A stretch of 64,000 nt of DNA from Shewanella benthica (GTDB lineage: Bacteria > Pseudomonadota > Gammaproteobacteria > Enterobacterales > Shewanellaceae): NCBI GenBank assembly GCA_023284085.1, contig JAKVHY010000025.1:39133-103132 (forward strand), written 5' to 3'. This document shows, piece after piece, positions 1 through 9,435 of the stretch (within the stretch, counting starts at the first letter, position 1; each line of letters opens with the position of its first letter). The notes under the pieces are model-generated. The model was not told where the DNA came from. It did no database searches and was given only the letters and a program-made list of their open reading frames with translations. The translations under genes and the position numbers were made by a program.

Positions 1-1
1 T

Positions 2-439
2 TTGCCGTTAGCGGCTATCGGTGTGACTTGGACTCTACTCTTGCTCGATAAGCCTTTTGGTTTCATGGCGCTGATCGGTGCCATCACACTAGCAGGTATG
101 ATCATCAAAAACGGCATTGTGCTGATGGATCAAATTGAACTTGAACGCGCAAATAACAAGCCACTACAAGAAGCTGTAAAAGCCGCAACCTTGAACCGTA
201 CTATGGCGATTTCAATGGGCGCACTGACTACCGCGTTAGGTATGATCCCACTCATTAGTGATAGGTTGTTTGACCAAATGGCAGCAACAATTATTGGCGG
301 TTTGGCCGCGGCGACAGTGTTATCACTGTTTATTATGCCGGCGTTCTACTGCCTGTTTTATCGCAATTGCGACGAGAATGACGATAAGGCTGAAGCATTA
401 GACTCGACACCTTCTAGCCCTGCTATGGAGCAAAAATAA
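2..439 (+). CDS. RND efflux permease, C-terminal fragment (5' end outside window)
   Basis: This is the last 145 residues of an inner-membrane RND drug/proton antiporter (HAE1/AcrB type); the gene begins before base 1. The segment matches the final transmembrane helices: a glycine-rich helix with GMIIKNGIVLMDQIE, containing the Lys of the proton-relay network of the family, then ALTTALGMIPL and a last helix ending FIMPAFYCLFYR. The stop is 1 base before the next start, so it is co-transcribed with the outer-membrane factor gene. Family assignment is firm; substrate is unknown and the adaptor gene is presumably upstream. Confidence 0.92.
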   Translation: MPLAAIGVTWTLLLLDKPFGFMALIGAITLAGMIIKNGIVLMDQIELERANNKPLQEAVKAATLNRTMAISMGALTTALGMIPLISDRLFDQMAATIIGGLAAATVLSLFIMPAFYCLFYRNCDENDDKAEALDSTPSSPAMEQK

Positions 440-440
440 C

Positions 441-1910
441 ATGAAACTTTTTAAAATCGCACCAATAGCTATCGCGTTGTTTTTGACTGGCTGTGCGGTA
501 GGACCTGATTATCAGGCGCCAACCACCCACTTAGACAGCGAGTACTTGTATCAAGCCACTGCAGGGACAGTTGACGGTGAGCTCAGCGAAGAGAATGCAA
601 ATGCATGGTGGACTCAATTTAACGACCCTATCCTTAACCAATTGGTGATTGATGCACAGCATCAAGCAATCCCACTGAAAGTTGCAGCGCAGCGTATTCG
701 AATGGCACAGTCTTATCAAAGTGCCATTGAATCCTTTAAAGTACCGACGGTTAATCTGGGTGCTGGCTTTGGCAATGTGCAGATAAGTGAAAACGATCCT
801 CTGCTGGGGGGGGCTATCACCGCAACTAACCCGATGAACGGTGAACAATTGGGCTTGGTCGATGATAACAATAGCGCATTTTTTGCCGGGGCAACGATTG
901 CGTGGGAGATCGATATCTTTGGCCGTATAGACAGGCAAGTGAATGCAGCGAAGATCCGCAAAGAGCAGATGGTCATCATGCGTGAAGGGCTTACCACCTT
1001 AATTACCTCCGATGTGATCCATAATTACTTGCAGATGCGCGGTGCACAAGAGCGTAAGCAAATAGCACTTCACACGGTTAAAGATCAACAGCGTACGCTC
1101 GAACTTGTGCGGTTAATGGTTAAAAGTGGTTATGGTTCAAAGCTCGATGAAGCAAGGGCCAAAGCTATGTTGGCTGTTACAAAGTCGGTGGTGCCGCAGC
1201 TTGATATTGCCGAAAATGCTCACAAACAACGCTTAGCGATATTACTGGGTGAAACACCTAAACAGGGTGAGCAACGCTTTAGTAAAGTGATGCCTTTGCC
1301 CAGTTTTAATGGCGTGATCCCAACGGGACTGCCGTCAGACTTGTTAAATCGCAGACCGGATATCAGAATTGCAGAACGGGAAATGGCGGCGTTGAATGAA
1401 GAGCGTGCAGCGGCGATTGCAGCGCAATACCCGAAAGTATTCTTAACGGGGGCGCCAGGTGTTTTGGCTAAAGACTTCGATGATCTGTTTAGTAGCGACT
1501 CTATCGCATGGGCTGGTAGTATCGGCGTGAGTTGGAATCTGTTTGATGGCGGCCGAGGCGATGCGATTGTTGAAATGCAAACTGCCCGTTTTGATGCAAG
1601 CGTTTTAAGCTATCAACATGCTGTCATTGCCGCTTTTGGTGAAGTTGAAACCTTATTGCAGGGTTATGGTTATAGTCAGCAATACGTGCAGCTAGTCAGT
1701 GAAGCCGAAATTGAAACCACTCATGCCGTCGACAAAGCAAAATCACTGTATAAAGCAGGGCTCAGTGATTACTTGTCGATACTGGATGCGCAGCGCCAAG
1801 AAAATATGCTCAAGGACCGCGTCGTTGCCGCTAAATTACAAACGGCGCATATGACCATAGGTTTACATAAAGCGCTAGGCGGTAATTGGCAGGTGAACTC
1901 GGAGGACTAA
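441..1910 (+). CDS. RND efflux outer-membrane lipoprotein, NodT/OprM family
   Basis: An outer-membrane channel of 489 residues that should complete the tripartite pump whose permease ends just upstream. The N-terminus is a lipoprotein signal with lipobox LTGC (Cys18) followed by AVGPDYQAP, the typical start of NodT-family factors. Two OEP repeats follow, with the family motifs WEIDIFGRI near residue 157, LLNRRPDIRIAE near 301 and SWNLFDGGRG near 364. Length is normal for the family (about 450-490). The ATG is 1 bp after the permease stop. A hairpin terminator follows about 40 bp downstream. Confidence 0.95.
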   Translation: MKLFKIAPIAIALFLTGCAVGPDYQAPTTHLDSEYLYQATAGTVDGELSEENANAWWTQFNDPILNQLVIDAQHQAIPLKVAAQRIRMAQSYQSAIESFKVPTVNLGAGFGNVQISENDPLLGGAITATNPMNGEQLGLVDDNNSAFFAGATIAWEIDIFGRIDRQVNAAKIRKEQMVIMREGLTTLITSDVIHNYLQMRGAQERKQIALHTVKDQQRTLELVRLMVKSGYGSKLDEARAKAMLAVTKSVVPQLDIAENAHKQRLAILLGETPKQGEQRFSKVMPLPSFNGVIPTGLPSDLLNRRPDIRIAEREMAALNEERAAAIAAQYPKVFLTGAPGVLAKDFDDLFSSDSIAWAGSIGVSWNLFDGGRGDAIVEMQTARFDASVLSYQHAVIAAFGEVETLLQGYGYSQQYVQLVSEAEIETTHAVDKAKSLYKAGLSDYLSILDAQRQENMLKDRVVAAKLQTAHMTIGLHKALGGNWQVNSED

Positions 1911-1951
1911 TACCAATATTTGGTGCTAGCAGCGCCTTTGAGTCAAAGTAT

Positions 1952-1980
1952 AAATGCAGTGCCTAGCACTGCATTTTTTG
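1952..1980 (+). terminator. Rho-independent terminator of the RND/OMF operon
   Basis: The arms AATGCAGTG and CACTGCATT enclose a CCTAG loop and are followed by a run of T. It lies between the convergent OMF and yegS genes, so it ends the plus-strand operon and may also slow minus-strand transcription. Confidence 0.8.
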
Positions 1981-2036
1981 TTTATGAACACGCCAAGGGC
2001 TAAATCCAAGGATGTTAGCGATTAGCTTATTGTTTG

Positions 2037-2969
2037 TCAGCACATTAAAACTGGCGAATCATCCGGGCAGACCAACTTGATGGCACCTGGGAGCACACGC
2101 ATATGGTGCGTAAGGTGAGAGGTGGGTTCGCCATCTAAATTTACCGGCAGCGGCGTGTCAGAGGTTAGGGTGATTTCTGTCACTTGCATGCGGTTGACAT
2201 ACTCCCCGTTCACAAACGGATCTTTAAGCTCATCCACGACTTGTTTGAGTGCTGAGCTTGGAAAGTGTTTTACTAAGAACACATCGAGTAAGCCATCGTT
2301 TAATAAGGCATTGGGCGCCAGGTTTTGTCCTCCGCCCGCTAATCGGCCATTACAGATAGCGCCCAATAATCCCGCACCTTGCAGTTGGACCCGCTGTCCA
2401 TCGGCTAAGGTGGCGGCAATTTTTCCTTGATAAGGTGTAAAGTTAAGGGCTTGTATCAGTCCAGAGACAAAATAGGCTTGGCCGCCTAGCAAATCTTTCA
2501 GTTCTACTGGCGTCTCTACGGTAATTTGAGCACCAAATCCGGCCGATGCGACATTAATAAAATACCGTTCATTTGCCAAAGCGAGATCAATGAGATGTGC
2601 ATTACCTGAAACTGCAAACTTTAGCGCTGCCTCTATTTGTAGCGGAATAAGACACGCAGTGGCAAAATCATTGGCTGTGCCAAGGGGCAATATGGCGAGC
2701 TCCATCTCTACCTTATTAGGATGAGCAGAAGCTGTTGGCTTAGTTAAATGAGCTAACGCATCGGCAACTTCATTAACGGTTCCATCACCACCGCCGGCTA
2801 TGATACGGGTGATGTTAAGTGCGACAGCTTCCTTAACATACCGAGCCACATCACCGCCTTCCCACGTACAGCGAACCTCAATGGGATGTCCTTGCTCTCG
2901 AAGTAAGTTAATTGTTTGCCTAATCAGTGGTAAACCTGCTTTCTTGCCGTTAAGAATTAACATCATCAT
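2037..2969 (-). CDS. yegS: YegS-like lipid kinase (diacylglycerol kinase catalytic domain)
   Basis: A soluble lipid kinase of 310 residues; E. coli YegS is about 300. The family phosphorylates phosphatidylglycerol or diacylglycerol-like lipids in vitro. The nucleotide-binding motif GGGDGTVNEVADAL (about residues 59-72) and LPLGTANDFA (about 96-105) are both present, and the C-terminal beta-sandwich carries NLDGEP. The gene stands alone on the minus strand, convergent with the OMF gene. Physiological substrate is not established for the family. Confidence 0.92.
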   Translation of the reverse strand: MMMLILNGKKAGLPLIRQTINLLREQGHPIEVRCTWEGGDVARYVKEAVALNITRIIAGGGDGTVNEVADALAHLTKPTASAHPNKVEMELAILPLGTANDFATACLIPLQIEAALKFAVSGNAHLIDLALANERYFINVASAGFGAQITVETPVELKDLLGGQAYFVSGLIQALNFTPYQGKIAATLADGQRVQLQGAGLLGAICNGRLAGGGQNLAPNALLNDGLLDVFLVKHFPSSALKQVVDELKDPFVNGEYVNRMQVTEITLTSDTPLPVNLDGEPTSHLTHHMRVLPGAIKLVCPDDSPVLMC

Positions 2970-3622
2970 AGTGAGTGTTCAGTCCTGAAAGTTGGCCGAT
3001 TATTCAGCGTATCTACTATACCTTAGCCCAGTACAGAGGTTTGACCAAGAGTTTCATTAACGTTAAATGTTTAGGTATTTATTTTTCAGTCAGCTTAGAT
3101 ATTATATTTATTAGCCAAGTGTAATAATAACCTCTGATGTTTTACATGGTTATTTAAATGTTTATGTTAGATGTCTATTAATATAAATATTAGCTAATGA
3201 TACTTTTTTAATGATCCCCGTGTTTTTACGAGTGTTATTATAGTCGTGGTTGTTATATATGTATGGAATTGTGTATATGATTTAATTTAAGTGTCGCTTC
3301 ACTAATTGTTTTTATGATAATCATCAATAAACGCTCTCGCCTTAATATAATGCTCGCTGAGTATGAGCTAGTAAATCCTCCTGTTATCACCTTTGTGCGC
3401 TATAACACTCTGCCTGGATAATCATTTGCTGTTAAAATAAAGTTATTATTAATTCAAATGTTTTAATGTGTAAACAATATCTGCAAGCTTATAAATTGTA
3501 TTACGTCATCAGTAATATAATAAATTGATCATTTCAATTAAAAGCGTGCGCAGTACTTAGGTTTTTATATTAACCAAATGTTTACTGTTATGACTCTTGG
3601 ACCACTAGCTAGCGGAGTATGC
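2970..3622. other. AT-rich intergenic region
   Basis: About 650 bases with no supportable gene between divergent yegS and the RND adaptor gene. It is clearly AT-rich from about 3060 to 3560 and must hold both promoters; no operator could be assigned by eye. Confidence 0.5.
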
Positions 3623-4726
3623 ATGATAATTCTATCGAAACCTTGGTTGTTCACAACATTAGTCATCACATCTTCAACCCTCTTAGGTTGCGCGGAGAAA
3701 CAAATAGATCCACCAATTTCTGAAGTCATACGGCCTGTTAAGATGGCTGTTGTTGTTAGCGCACAGGGAAGCGTTCAGCGATCTTTTCCTGCTCAAGTGA
3801 GTGCCAATGCCAGTACGGATTTGGCCTTTAGAGTCTCTGGCCAAATTACCCATCACTATATCAGTGAAGGTGAACGCGTTGAAAAAGGGCAATTAATCGC
3901 TGAACTCGATTCGACTGATTTTGATATTCAGTTAGATAATGCCAAAGCTAAGTATGAACTCGCGATGGCTCAGCATGACCGTAATATCATGCTTGTTCCT
4001 AAGGGACTGGCGACACAAGCTGAATATGATACTTCACGTGCTGAAATGTTAATGGCTAAGGCGAGACTCGATAGAAGTAGTCAAAACTTAAAATACACTA
4101 AAATCTACGCCCCCTACGACGGTATCGTCGCCAAGAAGCATACTGAAAATCATGATCATATTGGTGCAACCCAACCCATTATCGAATTTCAAAACGACAG
4201 GTTAAGTGATATTCAGTTCGATCTGCCTGAAAAGTTGCTGCATCAATTTGAACCTGACAAATTGAGATCACTTTCAACCCAAGTTGTATTAGATAGTTAT
4301 CCTGAAAAACCGCTGAGTGCAAAATTTAAAGAGATGCGTAAATCAACCACTACAGGCGCTTTGAGTTTCCGTGTAACGCTTTCAGTCGTTGTTCCCGATG
4401 ATATGCAAGTATTTCCAGGTATGAGTGCGAATGTTCAAACCATATTAGCAGGTGAATTACTCACTAATGAACAGCGAGTGATAGTCCCCATTGCGGCTAT
4501 TCTCAGCCCCGAGCGCACCAAGCTAAATGAGGGTAAGAAGTTTGTTTGGCTAGTCGATCAGGATTCGAGAACCCATTTAAGAGAGGTTGAAGTTGATCGT
4601 CTATTGTCTACTGGGGCTGTCATTGATTCAGGTTTGGACGTGGGTGATTTGGTGATCACCGCCGGCGTTCATCAAATCAGCGAAAACCAACAGGTTAAAA
4701 AGCTACAACGTGAGCGAGGCATATAA
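3623..4726 (+). CDS. RND efflux adaptor (membrane fusion protein), lipoprotein
   Basis: Periplasmic adaptor that bridges an RND permease and an outer-membrane channel. A lipoprotein signal ends in lipobox LLGC; the mature part has the biotinyl-lipoyl hairpin (VSGQITHHYISEGERVEKGQ), a coiled-coil hairpin around AKAKYELAMAQHDRN, then YAPYDGIVAKKH and beta-barrel segments. I chose ATG 3623 because GGAG lies 5 bases before it and it puts the signal peptide at the N-terminus; an in-frame ATG at 3578 would add 15 residues. The stop overlaps the start of the permease gene, so the two are translated together. Confidence 0.92.
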   Translation: MIILSKPWLFTTLVITSSTLLGCAEKQIDPPISEVIRPVKMAVVVSAQGSVQRSFPAQVSANASTDLAFRVSGQITHHYISEGERVEKGQLIAELDSTDFDIQLDNAKAKYELAMAQHDRNIMLVPKGLATQAEYDTSRAEMLMAKARLDRSSQNLKYTKIYAPYDGIVAKKHTENHDHIGATQPIIEFQNDRLSDIQFDLPEKLLHQFEPDKLRSLSTQVVLDSYPEKPLSAKFKEMRKSTTTGALSFRVTLSVVVPDDMQVFPGMSANVQTILAGELLTNEQRVIVPIAAILSPERTKLNEGKKFVWLVDQDSRTHLREVEVDRLLSTGAVIDSGLDVGDLVITAGVHQISENQQVKKLQRERGI

Positions 4727-7700
4727 TGACTACTGACAATAAAACAGTAAATGTGCCTGAAGATATAGAACACGAATGTCATGGTGGCGGGATCGCGGGC
4801 TACTCGATGCGAAACTCTGTTGTTAGCTGGCTTATTATAATGGTGTTGCTGGTAGGCGGTATTCTGGCATTTAAAGATTTAGGTCGATTGGAAGACCCTG
4901 AATTTACGCCGCGATCAGCCTTGATTGTCACCTCTTATCCGGGCGCGTCCCCTGAGCAAGTCGAGGAGGAGGTGACTTTAGTCATTGAAAATGCTCTGCA
5001 GCAGCTTCCCTCTGTTAAGTGGATTAAATCTGTTAGCACCGCCGGGTTATCCCAAGTCGATGTGATGATGGAGTCTGAATATACCAGCCTTCACCTGCCA
5101 CAAATTTGGGATGAAGTGCGCCGTAAAATTGGCGACATTAGAACGTTACCACCCGGTGCGTCAAAACCGATCGTCAATGATGATTTTGGTGACGTTTATG
5201 GCATGATCTGGGGGATCACAGGTGACGGCTATGAGATCAAAGAACTCGAGCAGTTTGCCGATCAACTTAGGCGTGATGTGGTCACGTTAGAGGGGGTCAG
5301 TAAGGTCGTTATTGGCGGTATTCAGCAGCAACAGGTTTTTATTGAGCTATCTAACAGTAAGTTATCAGCCCTTAATATCCCTATCGACCATATTGCCGCC
5401 TTATTACAACATCAGAACTCGGTATCCAATGCTGGTCGCATCAGGATACAAGATGAAACGGTCAGGTTATACCCTACGGGTGAATTTCAGGACATCAGTG
5501 AACTTAGAGATCTGGTTATTAGCCCTGTAGGCTCGGATGCGAGGATTCTGTTAGGTGATGTGGCTGACATTAGACAAGGTTATGTCGACGTTCCGACTAA
5601 ATTGATGTCGATGAATGGCTTGTCAGCGCTTGAGTTTGGCGTGTCATTTATGCCAGGCGTCAATGTTATCGAAGTCGGTGCAAGAGTTCAGACTCATATA
5701 GACAGTATGCTTAATAAGCAGCCTATCGGTATAGAGATGGAGAACATCTACAACCAGCCTCTGCAAGTTGAAAAGGCGGTGGATGGCTTTGTATGGAGTC
5801 TCGTTGAAGCAGTTGTTATCGTTATCGCTGTGCTATTACTTACCATGGGAATGAAGAGCGGGATTATCATAGGCATCGTGCTTATTCTGTCGGTGACAGG
5901 TACCTTTATCTTTATGGAACAGATGGGCATTAATTTGCAGCGCATCTCTTTAGGGGCGTTGATCATTGCCTTAGGTATGCTAGTTGATAACGCCATCGTG
6001 GTGGTGGAGGGGATATTGATTGGCATGCAAAGGGGTAAAAACCGTTTTCGTGCTGCCATAGACATTGTTGAACAAACTAAGTGGCCACTGCTCGGCGCGA
6101 CGGTCATTGCCGTTACTGCTTTTGCCCCTATTGGTTTATCTGAAGATATCTCGGGTGAGCTGATTGGTACGCTTTTTTGGGTGGTATTAATCTCGCTCAC
6201 ATTAAGCTGGGTAACAGCCATAACGACCACGCCATTTTTAGCCGCAATCTTGTTTAAAAATGTAAAAGTAGCCGCCGAGGGTGAAGATAACGATCCCTAT
6301 AAAGGTGTGTTTTTCACTTCATATCGCCGTTTCTTAAAGGCGTGTATTCATCATCGCAAGTTGACCATGTTACTGCTGCTAATATTGCTGTTCGGGTCGG
6401 TAAAAGGCTTTGGCATGTTGAAGAATGAGTTCTTCCCGCCGATGAATTTACCTAAGTTTATGGTGGATACTTGGCTCCCATACAGTACGGATATCCGTGC
6501 CACTTCAGATGAAATCAAGGCGATGGAACAACTGGTATTATCTCACCCAGAGGTCACGCAAGTTGCCTCTAGTGTAGGTGGGGGGCACGTGCGTTTTATG
6601 CTCGCCTATAAGCCGGAGAAGATGTACAACAACTACGGCAACTTGATGGTGACAGTCAAAGATCTGGACAAGCTTGTGGTGGTGATGAAAGAGGTAAGAA
6701 CTCTTCTGCAGCAAAACTTTACTGGCGCAAACTACAACTTTAAACGCTTTGAGATGGGCCCAGCTCCTGATGGTCGAATCGAAGCTAGGTTCCAAGGTCC
6801 AGATCCCGATGTATTAAGACAGCTGTCTGCACAAGCTAAAGCGATTATGGCATCACATGAGGGTGCAACCGCGGTACGTGATGACTGGCGAGAGCGCACT
6901 AAAGTTGTCCGTCCGGTGTTTAATGTCGAAGCGGCGAGAACGCTAGGGGTCAGTAAGTCGCAGGTAGACAATGTGCTATTGGCTAACTTCTCTGGTCGCA
7001 GTGTGGGCTTATATCGAAATGGCTCAGATATGATGCCAATCATAGTCCAGCCACCAGCAGCCGAGCGCACCGATATCGGTGGCATTATGGAGCTACAGAT
7101 CTGGAGCAATCAACTTAAGCGCTATGTGAGCCTATCTCAGGTGGTTCATCGTTTCGATATTGAGTTTGAAGACCCTGTCATTATGCGTCGCGATAGAGTG
7201 CGTACTGTGATGGCGATGACAGATGAAGATCAGATGGGCTCACTCACAACCGCCGCCGTGTTGCAGTCATTTAAGGCTGAGGTAGAAGCTATCGAGCTTC
7301 CTGAAGGTTATAGCATGCACTGGGGCGGTAAGCATGAAACATCGATGGATGCCCTTGTGGCTATCGGCGAGAAGTTAGGTAGTGGCTATATTGTGATGAT
7401 TTTGATCACCATATTGCTGTTTAGCTCATTTAAAGATGCTGCGGTGATCTGGACAGTAGTGCCTTTCGCTATTATCGGTGTGGTGGTCGGACTTTATACC
7501 GCTAATATGCCGTTCACCTTCTTAGCCCTTCTGGGTACCATGAGCTTAACGGGCATGTTGATTAAAAATGCCATTGTTCTGGTGGAGGAAATTAGGCTAC
7601 AGATCGCAGAAGGCAAAGAGGTTTACTTAGCGGTCGTCGATGCATCAGTCTCTAGGGTACGCCCGGTGAGCATGGCTGCGGTCACCACAGTACTGGGAAT

Positions 7701-7836
7701 GATCCCACTCATTACAGACGGTTTCTTCCAGGCTATGGCGGTAGCCATGATGGCAGGGTTAACCTTTGCAACCATTCTGACGTTAATCGTTACTCCTGTT
7801 ATGTACACCATGATCCACAGGGTGCGGTCTCAGTAA
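4726..7836 (+). CDS. RND efflux permease, AcrB/HAE1-like
   Basis: A full-length inner-membrane RND transporter of 1036 residues, the expected size, paired with the adaptor gene it overlaps by one base. Two halves each carry a large periplasmic domain and the TM bundle. The TM4 proton-relay motif reads GMLVDNAIVVVEG (Asp421-Asn422), where AcrB has two adjacent Asp; the TM10 Lys is present in GMLIKNAIVLVEE. The N-terminal extension of about 30 residues before the first helix (…HECHGGGIAG) is slightly unusual. No outer-membrane factor is adjacent, so it may share the one at 441. Substrate unknown. Confidence 0.94.
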   Translation: MTTDNKTVNVPEDIEHECHGGGIAGYSMRNSVVSWLIIMVLLVGGILAFKDLGRLEDPEFTPRSALIVTSYPGASPEQVEEEVTLVIENALQQLPSVKWIKSVSTAGLSQVDVMMESEYTSLHLPQIWDEVRRKIGDIRTLPPGASKPIVNDDFGDVYGMIWGITGDGYEIKELEQFADQLRRDVVTLEGVSKVVIGGIQQQQVFIELSNSKLSALNIPIDHIAALLQHQNSVSNAGRIRIQDETVRLYPTGEFQDISELRDLVISPVGSDARILLGDVADIRQGYVDVPTKLMSMNGLSALEFGVSFMPGVNVIEVGARVQTHIDSMLNKQPIGIEMENIYNQPLQVEKAVDGFVWSLVEAVVIVIAVLLLTMGMKSGIIIGIVLILSVTGTFIFMEQMGINLQRISLGALIIALGMLVDNAIVVVEGILIGMQRGKNRFRAAIDIVEQTKWPLLGATVIAVTAFAPIGLSEDISGELIGTLFWVVLISLTLSWVTAITTTPFLAAILFKNVKVAAEGEDNDPYKGVFFTSYRRFLKACIHHRKLTMLLLLILLFGSVKGFGMLKNEFFPPMNLPKFMVDTWLPYSTDIRATSDEIKAMEQLVLSHPEVTQVASSVGGGHVRFMLAYKPEKMYNNYGNLMVTVKDLDKLVVVMKEVRTLLQQNFTGANYNFKRFEMGPAPDGRIEARFQGPDPDVLRQLSAQAKAIMASHEGATAVRDDWRERTKVVRPVFNVEAARTLGVSKSQVDNVLLANFSGRSVGLYRNGSDMMPIIVQPPAAERTDIGGIMELQIWSNQLKRYVSLSQVVHRFDIEFEDPVIMRRDRVRTVMAMTDEDQMGSLTTAAVLQSFKAEVEAIELPEGYSMHWGGKHETSMDALVAIGEKLGSGYIVMILITILLFSSFKDAAVIWTVVPFAIIGVVVGLYTANMPFTFLALLGTMSLTGMLIKNAIVLVEEIRLQIAEGKEVYLAVVDASVSRVRPVSMAAVTTVLGMIPLITDGFFQAMAVAMMAGLTFATILTLIVTPVMYTMIHRVRSQ

Positions 7837-7877
7837 GTCTCGCTTTACTACGCAGCACTTATTCAGTGTTGCTCTCT

Positions 7878-7910
7878 AAAATAAGCCCCTTTGTAGGGGC
7901 TTATTTATAT
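7878..7910 (+). terminator. Rho-independent terminator after RND permease
   Basis: Perfect arms AAATAAGCCCCT and AGGGGCTTATTT with a TTGT loop, followed by a T-rich tract; it sits about 45 bp after the permease stop. Confidence 0.85.
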
Positions 7911-8046
7911 CTCTTATTTCATTGTTACATGCGGTGAAGCTGCGTTAAATCAAGTTTTGAATTGTAAGCTGCAGATTCCCGTATTGTTACGAGTATTCCT
8001 TTTTAGCCACATAAATATACTGACCTCATATTAATTAGTTGAATCA

Positions 8047-8072
8047 TTAACTTCATACTTACTTGAAGTTAA
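8047..8072. promoter_or_regulatory. Inverted repeat, candidate operator of the orphan adaptor gene
   Basis: TTAACTTCA and TGAAGTTAA are perfect 9-bp arms separated by 8 bases, ending 22 bases before the adaptor start. The position and symmetry suit a dimeric repressor such as TetR or a LysR protein, but no regulator gene is adjacent. It is not followed by a T-run, so a terminator is unlikely. Confidence 0.4.
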
Positions 8073-8094
8073 TTTGTTGGGTCAAAGGTATATG

Positions 8095-9231
8095 ATGAAA
8101 ACATTTTACTCTCTATCACTCGTGGCTATTCTCGTGAGTTCAGCCACTTTGTCTGGCTGCTCAGAATCAAACGCGCAAGTCGCGCATAAAGCTAATTTGC
8201 CTACGGTCGAAACGTTGACAATGTCAACATCGCCTATTACACCATACTTTGAATTTATCGGCAGAACTTCAGCAATCAATGACGTGGATATTATCCCTCG
8301 AGTGGGCGGTGAGATTGTCTCTATGCACTTCAAAGATGGCGATATGGTTGATAAAGGAGATCTACTGTATCAGTTAGACCCTAGACCATTCCAGGCCGAG
8401 CTTAAGTCTGCACAAGCCAGTTTGATCATGGCTGAGTCGGAAGTCATTATTGCCAGAAATAATAAGCTGCGAGCGCAAGAGCTGATCAAAGATAACAGTA
8501 TTAGTCAGGCCACTTATGATGAAGCTTTTTCACAATATGCGACGGCAGTTGCTTCGGTTTCTGTCGCGGAGGCGGCTGTCACGTCTGCTGAATTAAAATT
8601 GGGCTTTTGCAGTATCACAGCTCCGTTTTCAGGGCGTACAGGATTTAGCAACTACAAGGTTGGCGATCGTGTCACCATCGCAATCAAAAACCGCTTGGTC
8701 TCAATTGTTCAGGTAGACCCGATCCAATTCAATTTTGAAATTAATGAAAAGTTATATCGCCAGATCCGCAGTGGCGTCGATATCGCAATAGCAAACAACG
8801 AAACTATTGCACCTGATATTCGCTTAAAGCTTTCCGATAATCAGCTTTATTCTGAGATGGGTCAGATTTATGCTGTTGGCAATAAAATTAACCCTGAAAC
8901 GGGTTCAATTAATATTCAGGCATCATTTGCAAACCCGACTTACTCCTTGCTTCCTGGAGAGCATGGAATACTGAATGTAGAATTCATTAATCAAACTGTC
9001 GATGGCATGTTAGTGCCTCTTGCAGCTCTGCAGCAAAATCAAGCAGGTGACTTTGTCATGGTGGTAGATAAGGACATGGTGGTGACACCTCGCTATGTCG
9101 AGTTAGGCCAAAAGTATGGTGTGCAGCGCCATGTACGTTCCGGTCTACATAACAATGAGCGCATTGTGACGAAAGGCTTACAAAAGATCCGCGCTGGCAT
9201 ATCAGTTCAAACAGTCACTCCTGCTAAATAA
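8095..9231 (+). CDS. RND efflux adaptor (AcrA/MexE-like), orphan
   Basis: A second periplasmic adaptor of 378 residues with lipobox LSGC. It has the lipoyl domain (RVGGEIVSMHFKDGDMVDKG), the LLYQLDPRPFQAEL segment and helical hairpin typical of AcrA/MexE, and the barrel region with VDPIQFNFEI. ATG 8095 was chosen because AAAGG lies 6 bases upstream; ATG 8092 is nearly as good. No permease follows: a 35-codon fragment with a permease-like start and a terminator occupy the expected place. It may serve another RND pump or be a leftover of a deleted operon. Confidence 0.9.
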   Translation: MKTFYSLSLVAILVSSATLSGCSESNAQVAHKANLPTVETLTMSTSPITPYFEFIGRTSAINDVDIIPRVGGEIVSMHFKDGDMVDKGDLLYQLDPRPFQAELKSAQASLIMAESEVIIARNNKLRAQELIKDNSISQATYDEAFSQYATAVASVSVAEAAVTSAELKLGFCSITAPFSGRTGFSNYKVGDRVTIAIKNRLVSIVQVDPIQFNFEINEKLYRQIRSGVDIAIANNETIAPDIRLKLSDNQLYSEMGQIYAVGNKINPETGSINIQASFANPTYSLLPGEHGILNVEFINQTVDGMLVPLAALQQNQAGDFVMVVDKDMVVTPRYVELGQKYGVQRHVRSGLHNNERIVTKGLQKIRAGISVQTVTPAK

Positions 9232-9254
9232 TAAGCTTGCAGATAGGAAACACC

Positions 9255-9362
9255 ATGTTAAGTAAATTTTTATCTATCGACTCGATTGCAATCAAAGCCA
9301 AGTGTTTATCATTTGGCTTTTGTTTTCAATGTCTACTCATGTCAAATCTAAAAAAGCACTAG
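9255..9362 (+). pseudogene. Possible remnant of an RND permease start
   Basis: A 35-codon frame begins 23 bases after the adaptor stop with a fair ribosome site (AGATAGGAA) and starts MLSKFLSIDSIAI. Hydrophobic-amphiphilic RND permeases commonly begin MLSKFFIDRP, and they normally follow the adaptor gene directly. After about 13 codons the sequence turns into a terminator hairpin. I infer that the permease was lost by deletion; the match is short, so this is tentative. Confidence 0.35.
9294..9326 (+). terminator. Terminator after orphan adaptor gene
   Basis: Arms AAAGCCAA (9294-9301) and TTGGCTTT (9313-9320) are followed by TGTTTT. It separates the efflux genes from the MoxR operon. Confidence 0.65.
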
Positions 9363-9435
9363 TAATCTTGCGAGTTGTTAATTAACTTGAAGATACATAC
9401 TATAAAAAATCTACTTAGAGTCAGCAGGTGATAAT

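Noticed and set aside
531..938. Minus-strand frame of 135 codons within the outer-membrane factor gene
   Set aside because: Antisense to conserved coding sequence, no ribosome site, no domain.
5748..6230. Long minus-strand open frame of 160 codons inside the RND permease gene
   Set aside because: It is antisense to a clearly conserved gene and has no recognisable domain; a reading-frame shadow.
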